Assembly: GCA_964514055.1 (NCBI GenBank) | Contig: CAZEPB010000020.1 | Location: forward strand, 1-27,560 | DNA length: 27,560 nt | Origin: SG8-32-3 sp964514055 | GTDB taxonomy: Archaea; Thermoproteota; Bathyarchaeia; Bathyarchaeales; Bathycorpusculaceae | Direction: 5' to 3' | Part shown: in pieces, positions 22,550 through 27,560 of the stretch | How positions within the stretch are numbered: position 1 is the first letter of the stretch | How the letters are laid out: each line of letters starts with the position of its first letter | Position numbers and translations under genes: made by a program | The notes under the pieces: generated by a model | What the model was told of the DNA's origin: nothing | Databases searched by the model: none | The model's input: the letters and a program-made list of their open reading frames with translations, nothing else

Positions 22550-23251
22550 ATGGCAACGGTAATTGAGCGAGATATGCTTATGTCACTTCTGAAACTGACA
22601 AAAGATGGGTCTATTTTAATTGAAAATGTCAATAAAGACTCTAAGATAGCCTCAGATATTGTAAGAAAATTGCTTGAAAAGCTGCAAAATGAAGGGATAG
22701 TTTATCTTAAAGACGACGCTGTAGAAATTAACAGTGACAATCGGCTTAGGCTCGCTGTTAGAGCAGTATCCTTAGGTGCAGACATCGAGCATGTTAGCGG
22801 TTTTTTCAGTTGGCAAGAGTTTGAGAACATCGCGGCGCTTGCTTTGGAAAGAAACGGCTACTTTGTCACCAAGAACTTGCGGTTCAAAAATGCTGGGCGC
22901 AGATGGGAAATCGATGTAGTTGGCTGCAGAAAGCCCTTAGTTCTATGCGTGGATTGTAAGCACTGGCAACGTGGAGTGAAGCCTTCTGCGTTAAGGAAAA
23001 TTGTTGAGGCGCAAGTGGAAAGGGCACAAGCATTAGCCGACACCTTGCCTAACGCTAAATGGAAGGCCGAGTGTGTCAAGTGGAATAAAGCCAAGTTTGT
23101 CCCTGTGATTTTGTCTCTTCTTCCAAGCAGGTCCAAATTTTACGAGAATGTTCCTGTTGTTCCTGTTCTGCAGTTACAGGATTTTTTAATTCAGTTGCCT
23201 GCTCAAGTTGAGTCATTAACGTATTTCGTGAAAGGATTCAGTCATTTATGA
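22550..23251 (+). CDS. Winged-helix protein fused to a Mrr-like nuclease
   Basis: This 233-residue protein has an N-terminal winged helix (about 8-62; DIVRKLLEKLQNEGIVYL) and a C-terminal PD-(D/E)xK domain (about 88-150). The nuclease residues look complete: the Glu of SWQEFENIAALALERNGYFV, the Asp of EIDVVG, and D-C-K in LCVDCKHW. Mrr-like enzymes cut foreign or modified DNA, but archaeal forms also act in repair, so the role is open. No methylase or other restriction partner is adjacent. Its stop overlaps the convergent ABC permease gene by 6 bp. Repeat R2 lies upstream. Confidence 0.75.
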   Translation: MATVIERDMLMSLLKLTKDGSILIENVNKDSKIASDIVRKLLEKLQNEGIVYLKDDAVEINSDNRLRLAVRAVSLGADIEHVSGFFSWQEFENIAALALERNGYFVTKNLRFKNAGRRWEIDVVGCRKPLVLCVDCKHWQRGVKPSALRKIVEAQVERAQALADTLPNAKWKAECVKWNKAKFVPVILSLLPSRSKFYENVPVVPVLQLQDFLIQLPAQVESLTYFVKGFSHL

Positions 23252-25093
23252 CATGATTTTCAATATTGGCTTCTTCGCAAATCTTACAGCGGGCCAGAGA
23301 CTCAAAAGGAACATTCCACCCAACGCAGCGAAGAGCCAGCCTGCTATCTCTAAAACGGTGAAACTCGTGACGACTGGCTGAGCCATCAGAATCATAAGCG
23401 TGATTATTACTCCGAAAGAAATTCCAACACCAAAGCTTGAAAGCAGAACAATTAGGCTTTGCACCGCAAGCATTGCCACGACTGTTTTAGGCTTTGCACC
23501 CATAGCCCGCAAGACGGCGAATTCTCGACGCTGCTCATTGATAGCTAACACGAGATATCCGATTAGGCATAAGGTCGCGGCTACCAAACTAAAAAGAGGT
23601 AGAAACATTATTACGGACCATATGGCGCCTAAAAAGCCAACATTTTTTTCCAGCGGCTCATCGAGTTCAAAAACCGCCAAATTCAAGTGCACATCAGCCA
23701 AGTGTTCCTGTATCTGAGTTACAACGCTTGACCGGTCAACTGAAGAATCTAGCTGAACAAGCACGACGTTGGGGTCGGAAACGTCGTTTAGACTTTCAAG
23801 CATTTCAAGGGGAACATACGCGACTATCCCATTGTTTACAGGGTCCAAGCAGACGCCAACAACGTTTAAAGTGGTGTTTTGCATTCGAAAGCTCTGCAAC
23901 AAAGGCATTTCAAACGCGACTGCAGCCAAAGAATCGCCAACAACCGCTTCTGAAGTGTTGCCGTTTTTCAAGAAGCGTCCGTCAATGAACCATTCGGAGA
24001 GGACTTTTTCAGGTTCTACACCTATAATCAAAGAGTCGACTTCACGATTATCGCCAACCGGTATGGTCGCAGAGTCGCTGAAAGTGAAGCTCATCAATTC
24101 CTGTATATGCTCTTCACAAACCAAGCGTTTTTCAAAATTTGCGATTCCACTGATAGTATTCAACTGCTGAAGGGCAGCGTCAGGTATGGCAAAATTCGAG
24201 TCCAAATAGTTGAAATCAGCTTTTTCCTCTGCTCCAGAGAATTTTGACAACAACGAGAGGTACTGGTTACCCATATCTTTGTGCGCCACTAAGAGTGTGT
24301 CTTTGCCAACCGCGTTTTCAACCCGTGTCGTAGTGGTGTCGTTGGCGATTATGCTTCCTGCGATGGAGACAGTTAACAAGAGAAACACAATTGACAAAAA
24401 CACTACTATTCTGACGGTGGCTGATTGGCGCCTGAAAAGGCTTCTTGAAGCTATTTTAAGGGTTAACCTGGACTTCGAGAGCGCTTTAAACCTGTTTCCC
24501 TCGCTTAACCCAAAATATTGCATGGGCGAGATTGCAGCTGTTGGCGATAGTCTAGCTGCGCTCTCAAGGGGCCTTAATCCGAATATTAAGCCGAAACCAA
24601 AGAATGCGACAAATACTAGCGGTGCATACCAAAAATTAGGTGCTTTTTGATAAGCCTGAAAGACGCCCATGTTGATAACGGCATAGTCGGTTAAGAATCC
24701 AAGGGCAACGCCTAAGACACAGCCTAAGAACAGCACAATCAAAAGTTCAATAAAAAAGTAGCTGAAGACGAGACTGTTTGGGCATCCAGCCGCCTTAATC
24801 AGCCCGAAATCTCTTGTTCGCTGAGCCATCATCAAAAAAGTAATGAACGAAACTATCACGGCACCTACGGCGAAAACCAAGATTCCTACAAACAGCAAAA
24901 AACTCGAGAAAATATTATAGTAACCTACGGTTAACGTGTTCCCAGCTACCGAGGTTATCCCGAAGCCTATTTGATCGCTGAAGAGAAGCAGGAAAAGCGT
25001 GGAAGCAACACAAACAGTCAAGCTGAGGAGAGTTAAGCTTGTTTGAAGTTTTCTGCGCAGAAGATCGTTTACGGGAAAAAAGGTCTCACTCAT
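23246..25093 (-). CDS. ABC transporter permease (FtsX/MacB/LolC type)
   Basis: This 615-residue membrane protein has two FtsX-type cores. The first (about 55-190) includes QRTRDFGLIKAAGCPNS, and the second (about 490-610) includes the matching EQRREFAVLRAMGAKPKT. A first helix lies at about 17-38 and another at about 225-248. Between them and the second core is an extracellular domain (about 250-480). The doubled plan is like other FtsX-family (DUF214) permeases. The substrate may be lipoprotein, lipid or peptide and cannot be told. Its ATG overlaps the stop of the ATPase gene by 8 bp, so the two are translationally coupled. Confidence 0.85.
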   Translation of the reverse strand: MSETFFPVNDLLRRKLQTSLTLLSLTVCVASTLFLLLFSDQIGFGITSVAGNTLTVGYYNIFSSFLLFVGILVFAVGAVIVSFITFLMMAQRTRDFGLIKAAGCPNSLVFSYFFIELLIVLFLGCVLGVALGFLTDYAVINMGVFQAYQKAPNFWYAPLVFVAFFGFGLIFGLRPLESAARLSPTAAISPMQYFGLSEGNRFKALSKSRLTLKIASRSLFRRQSATVRIVVFLSIVFLLLTVSIAGSIIANDTTTTRVENAVGKDTLLVAHKDMGNQYLSLLSKFSGAEEKADFNYLDSNFAIPDAALQQLNTISGIANFEKRLVCEEHIQELMSFTFSDSATIPVGDNREVDSLIIGVEPEKVLSEWFIDGRFLKNGNTSEAVVGDSLAAVAFEMPLLQSFRMQNTTLNVVGVCLDPVNNGIVAYVPLEMLESLNDVSDPNVVLVQLDSSVDRSSVVTQIQEHLADVHLNLAVFELDEPLEKNVGFLGAIWSVIMFLPLFSLVAATLCLIGYLVLAINEQRREFAVLRAMGAKPKTVVAMLAVQSLIVLLSSFGVGISFGVIITLMILMAQPVVTSFTVLEIAGWLFAALGGMFLLSLWPAVRFAKKPILKIMS

Positions 25094-25778
25094 TTTTGCT
25101 CGTCAGCCTTCCCTCTTCCAAGCACACTGTCCGATCGGCAAGCTTCATCAGCGCTGGGTCATGAGTTGCAACAATAACGGTTTTTCCATTAGCTTTCAGC
25201 ATCTGCAGCACCTGCGTTATTTTCTGGCCATTTTTCGTATCCAAATTTCCAGTCGGTTCATCAGCTAGAATCAGCTCAGGGTCGTTCGCCAAGGCACGGG
25301 CAAATGCCACGCGCTGCTGTTCACCCCCGCTCAGCTGAGCTGGAAAATGATTTGCTCTGTGCTGTAAACCCACTGTCTCCAACAATTCTGCGACGCGCCT
25401 TTCTATTTCCGCCGCGGGTCTTCTAACCCATTCCATGGGAAACGCGACGTTTTCCGCTACCGTTAAAGTTGAAACCAAGTTGTAAGATTGGAAAACAAAA
25501 CCAACGTTGCTGCATCGAAACTCCGCCAGGAAATCTTCGTCTTGAACAGCTAGGTCCTGACCTAAAACGAGGATTCTTCCGCTTGTGGGCTTGTCGATTC
25601 CGCTTACAAGGTTAAGCAGCGTAGTTTTTCCAGAGCCTGAAGGACCACATATAGCCACAAATTCGCCTCTCGCAACATTAAAAGTTATAGCTTTTAGAAC
25701 TTCAACTTCAGCATCGCCTAACGGATAGGCTTTGCATAGCGAATGGGTGGCAACTACTAAATCACTCGTCATCGGCAT
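25086..25778 (-). CDS. ABC transporter ATPase (LolD/MacB type)
   Basis: This 230-residue ATPase powers the permease encoded next. Walker A is GPSGSGKTTLL at about 40-50, the Q-loop VFQSYNLV at about 91-98, the signature LSGGEQQRVAFARAL at about 144-158, Walker B LILADEPTGNLD at about 164-175, and the H-loop THDPAL near 205. All catalytic parts are present. It is the first gene of the two-gene operon. ATG 25778 or ATG 25772 is the start, both about 25-30 nt after a TATA-like box, so the message is leaderless or nearly so. Confidence 0.93.
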   Translation of the reverse strand: MPMTSDLVVATHSLCKAYPLGDAEVEVLKAITFNVARGEFVAICGPSGSGKTTLLNLVSGIDKPTSGRILVLGQDLAVQDEDFLAEFRCSNVGFVFQSYNLVSTLTVAENVAFPMEWVRRPAAEIERRVAELLETVGLQHRANHFPAQLSGGEQQRVAFARALANDPELILADEPTGNLDTKNGQKITQVLQMLKANGKTVIVATHDPALMKLADRTVCLEEGRLTSKNE

Positions 25779-25798
25779 GACAAAAAGTGTGTTGCAAG

Positions 25799-25808
25799 TT
25801 ATAATATG
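25799..25808 (-). promoter_or_regulatory. TATA-like box for the ABC operon
   Basis: On the minus strand ATATTATAAC lies about 20-30 nt before ATG 25778, giving a start at or very near the first codon. Confidence 0.45.
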
Positions 25809-25834
25809 CTTTTAGGTACGGTTGCTTACGCAGT

Positions 25835-26266
25835 TCAATAGCTTTTCTCTATGTCAAAGTTTCCTCTGTCCCGCTTCAGAATTCTGGACTTCTCTGGAAG
25901 CTTGTCCTTTTCCCAGTCATCCCAGCCGATTTCTTTGAACAGCCATTTCTTGCCAAGGTGCGCCGCTATAATCGCGTGCTTTTTCGCGTTGTCTCCAGGT
26001 ATGAGCTCGTTGAGAAACCTGAAGAGCTTGTCGATTTGCGATTTGGGGAAGTACGCGTAGTACTTGGCGTTTTTCACTTCAAAAGCGTAGGTGTGTTCGC
26101 CTTTTCTAGCCATAAGGTCTGGCAGCGGACTCAAACTTGGGTTGCTGACGGGGATCCGCACGGCGTTGTACCCGTTTTTCTGCAGAAGCTTCACAAGCAC
26201 TGTCTCGCTGTAAAAGCCCCTCTTGCGCCATCGGCGAAGTTTGATTCTGTCGACTTCCCTTACCAC
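25835..26266 (-). CDS. hjc: Holliday junction resolvase, archaeal Hjc type
   Basis: This 143-residue homodimeric nuclease resolves four-way DNA junctions in recombination and repair. The active-site pattern is complete: E21 in GFYSE, D50 in PLPDLMA, and E63 and K65 in YAFEVKN. The surrounding GYNAVRIPVSN also fits the family. The start is GTG 26266, about 40 nt after an AT-rich box at about 26303-26315. The N-terminus (VREVDRIKLRRWRKR) is slightly longer and more basic than usual, and the C-terminal KRDRGNFDIEKSY is an extension I do not recognise. Confidence 0.85.
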   Translation of the reverse strand: MVREVDRIKLRRWRKRGFYSETVLVKLLQKNGYNAVRIPVSNPSLSPLPDLMARKGEHTYAFEVKNAKYYAYFPKSQIDKLFRFLNELIPGDNAKKHAIIAAHLGKKWLFKEIGWDDWEKDKLPEKSRILKRDRGNFDIEKSY

Positions 26267-26329
26267 GGTTTTCCCTCAGCAGCTGACCTAATTAAGATGG
26301 CGTATAAAATAAAAATTTATTCCGTTTCC

Positions 26330-26368
26330 GATAAAACGTGGTAGTGCCGTTGATGCGTTTGTATACGG
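26330..26368 (+). repeat. GTATAC repeat R4 (diverged)
   Basis: The TATA-like GATAAAAC is followed by GTGCCGTTGATGCG and TTTGTATAC (core 26361-26366). The core and the TTGATGC part match the other copies, and the flank has drifted. It points rightward toward R3. Confidence 0.45.
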
Positions 26369-26617
26369 GTTTTGCTAAGCGCTACGCCTGGAGCGTGCTG
26401 GTGATGGAGTAACCGCTATGTAATACATATATAACCAAAATCACCTACAAAGAAAAATTCAATATACATAAACCAAAAAAATGGTTGGTTTAGCCTACAC
26501 TAACGACTGCAAAAGCATATTCTCATCCAAAAAGAGCTGAAAACAGCCTTCTTTCTAAACGCGTTACCGCACAAAATCGGAGCTGGTGATAAGAAAGCTA
26601 TCAACACAGAGACCGAT

Positions 26618-26654
26618 TTGTATACGAAAGCATCACCAAAACACACTCTTAAAC
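26618..26654 (-). repeat. GTATAC repeat R3
   Basis: On the minus strand GTTTAAGAGTGTGTTTTGGTG leads into ATGCTTTCGTATAC (core 26620-26625). The TAAGAG box is 26 nt from the core, the same distance as in R2. It points leftward into the gene-free stretch. Confidence 0.6.
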
Positions 26655-26715
26655 GCCCTTGCAACGATTCTGCCTCGTTCAAAAACTATTTCGCTTTAAC
26701 GAGTACACGCTCTGA

Positions 26716-26892
26716 CGCAGAAGCTATGCAACCGCTGAGGAGCTGCAGAAAGAACACGTACTTGAGATAAAAATTTTCAACGCCATGATGCGCGTACACT
26801 TTGGTTGGGCAAACACTCGAAGCATCTTCGAAGAGAGCACGCCGCAGCTTCGCATGGAGATTTTCAACGGTCTTTATATGAGGTCACGATAA
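26716..26892 (+). pseudogene. Coding relic of unknown origin
   Basis: A 58-codon open frame between TGA 26713-26715 and TAA 26890-26892 has convincing protein character: ATAEELQKEHVLEIKIFNAM, then VHFGWANTRSIFEE and LRMEIFNGLY. It has no start except internal ATGs at 26785 and 26788, which would leave about 35 residues. I do not recognise the family. It looks like the surviving end of a longer gene, perhaps truncated by a frameshift, because the neighbouring frame upstream is also open. Confidence 0.3.
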
Positions 26893-27220
26893 ACTCCATG
26901 GGTAAGCCTCAAAGTCAATACGAAAACGGTTAAAACAAGGCGTTTTAGCTGTTTGGAGCCTATTTACGGCTTTTTGATTTTTGCTCTGTTAGTAAAAAAT
27001 TTGTCGGTTTTAGTGCATCCTCAGGTTCGATTACGTACAAGCCATGGAATTGGCTCTTGCTACAGAATAACTTGTAGAACGGGTTGATTTTCGGAAATAA
27101 GCTTAACGGAAAACCGTAAATTAACGGGGTTACTGGGGCAGTTTACGTACAGTTTTTTTAATATTGTTGATTTTGAAATAAGCTCTTTAATTGATTTGAG
27201 AGCACAGACTACTGGAACAG
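26893..27220. other. Intergenic stretch before lonB
   Basis: No gene is supported. It holds a small hairpin with a T-run at 26957-26976. AT-rich boxes near lonB (TTTTTTTAATATTG around 27150-27165 and CTTTAATT around 27184-27191) could be its TATA box; the nearer one lies about 30 nt before ATG 27221. Two minus-strand open frames here have no family character. Confidence 0.35.
26957..26976 (+). terminator. Terminator-like hairpin with T-run
   Basis: AGCC 26957-26960 and GGCT 26968-26971 frame the loop TATTTAC and run into TTTTT. It could end transcription from the relic region. The stem is only 4 bp. Confidence 0.3.
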
Positions 27221-27560
27221 ATGGAGGAGAAGCCTGTGTCTTTTGATCATTTTGGAGAAGGCGTAGAGACACTCACGCGAAGTGTCGAGGGGCGAACCGT
27301 AAAAGTACGGTGGAACTGGGGAAAATTCAAAACAACAGAAGGCTTCCCAGTGGACGAAAACATGATAAACTGGGTCATAGGTCAAGAGCAAGCTCTAAAC
27401 GAGGGGTTCTTGTGCCTAAACGAGTGGGTTCACAAACTCAAGCATTTAGAGCAGACACAGTGGTACGCGAGCTGGAGCAATGCCGACAAGCCGAAACCTT
27501 CAGCGAAAACTGTAATCAGCCCAGGACCCTATCTGCTGCTTTTAGGCGACCCTGGAACAG
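27221..27560 (+). CDS. lonB: Archaeal LonB-type ATP-dependent protease, N-terminal part
   Basis: The first 113 residues of an AAA+ protease run off the right edge. The frame includes WVIGQEQALNEGFLCLNEW, which resembles the IGQ segment before the ATPase domain. It ends in GPYLLLLGDPGT, the beginning of a Walker A motif. Archaeal LonB is membrane-anchored and degrades damaged and regulatory proteins. The membrane helices and the Ser-Lys protease domain would lie outside the window. An unusual point is an insertion (HKLKHLEQTQWYASWSNADK) between the IGQ segment and Walker A. ATG 27221 is followed immediately by GGAGGAG, and no site upstream is obvious, so the message may be leaderless. Confidence 0.7.
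   Translation, partial: MEEKPVSFDHFGEGVETLTRSVEGRTVKVRWNWGKFKTTEGFPVDENMINWVIGQEQALNEGFLCLNEWVHKLKHLEQTQWYASWSNADKPKPSAKTVISPGPYLLLLGDPGT

Larger units (their letters stand above)
26267..26715. other. Gene-free stretch with two GTATAC repeats
   Basis: No convincing gene lies here. It contains repeats R4 and R3 in facing orientation, about 255 bp apart. It also has a TATA-like ACATATATAACC at 26425-26436 that could start a transcript near 26460, and a short AACCA/TGGTT hairpin around 26472-26490. A long frame without a start (roughly 26520-26770) runs through it but does not read like protein. Confidence 0.35.

Noticed and set aside
27060..27391. Minus-strand open frames of 60-70 codons at the right edge
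   Set aside because: They overlap the lonB coding start on the opposite strand and have no family character.

Overview
The window is archaeal chromosome. It carries an archaeal DnaG (toprim) primase, a two-repeat TATA-binding protein, a Holliday junction resolvase Hjc, an aFap7-type adenylate kinase, an archaeal-type TyrRS, a UPF0292-like toprim protein and the start of a membrane-type LonB protease. Many genes have a TATA-like box about 25-30 nt before the probable transcription start, and several messages look leaderless. TrmB-family regulators beside large secreted beta-propeller proteins with an LRKR-type membrane tail would fit a mesophilic Thermoproteota lineage such as Bathyarchaeia. 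That lineage call is an inference.

Bases 1-12,300 are an accessory region made of three paralogous cassettes. Each pairs a TrmB-type regulator (240-1010 minus, 4464-5258 plus, 8429-9229 minus) with a cell-surface protein of 850-890 residues (1451-4072, 5403-7967, 9363-12044). Each surface protein has a signal peptide, an Ig-like domain, a PQQ-type beta-propeller, a second Ig-like domain, a Thr/Pro linker and a C-terminal membrane anchor. Four copies of an approximately 100-nt structured element (E1-E4) punctuate the array. E1 lies before the first surface gene, and E2, E3 and E4 each follow a surface gene and its T-run terminator. All four keep the same nested hairpins even where the sequence differs, and each keeps a crossing helix that suggests a pseudoknot or switch. 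This is the best candidate in the window for an undescribed system: a structured RNA, or a folded recombination site, tied to a modular array of regulator and surface-protein pairs. A fragment resembling an integrase C-terminus lies directly after E3.

Bases 12,300-20,600 are mostly housekeeping: tyrS with a toprim gene; a Moco oxidoreductase with a two-helix membrane partner that may bind heme; dnaG, which has no ATG, GTG or TTG start; tbp; a nucleotidyltransferase; a TtuA/NcsA-type tRNA thiolase; a zinc ribbon; a nuclease-fold protein; and the Fap7-type kinase.

Bases 20,600-27,560 hold small and large membrane proteins of unknown role, a winged-helix plus Mrr-like nuclease, a two-gene ABC (FtsX/MacB-like) operon, hjc, and a gene-poor stretch with repeats and a coding relic, and they end in lonB. 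A roughly 35-bp motif centred on GTATAC recurs four times here. No rRNA, tRNA, CRISPR array or intact transposase was found.
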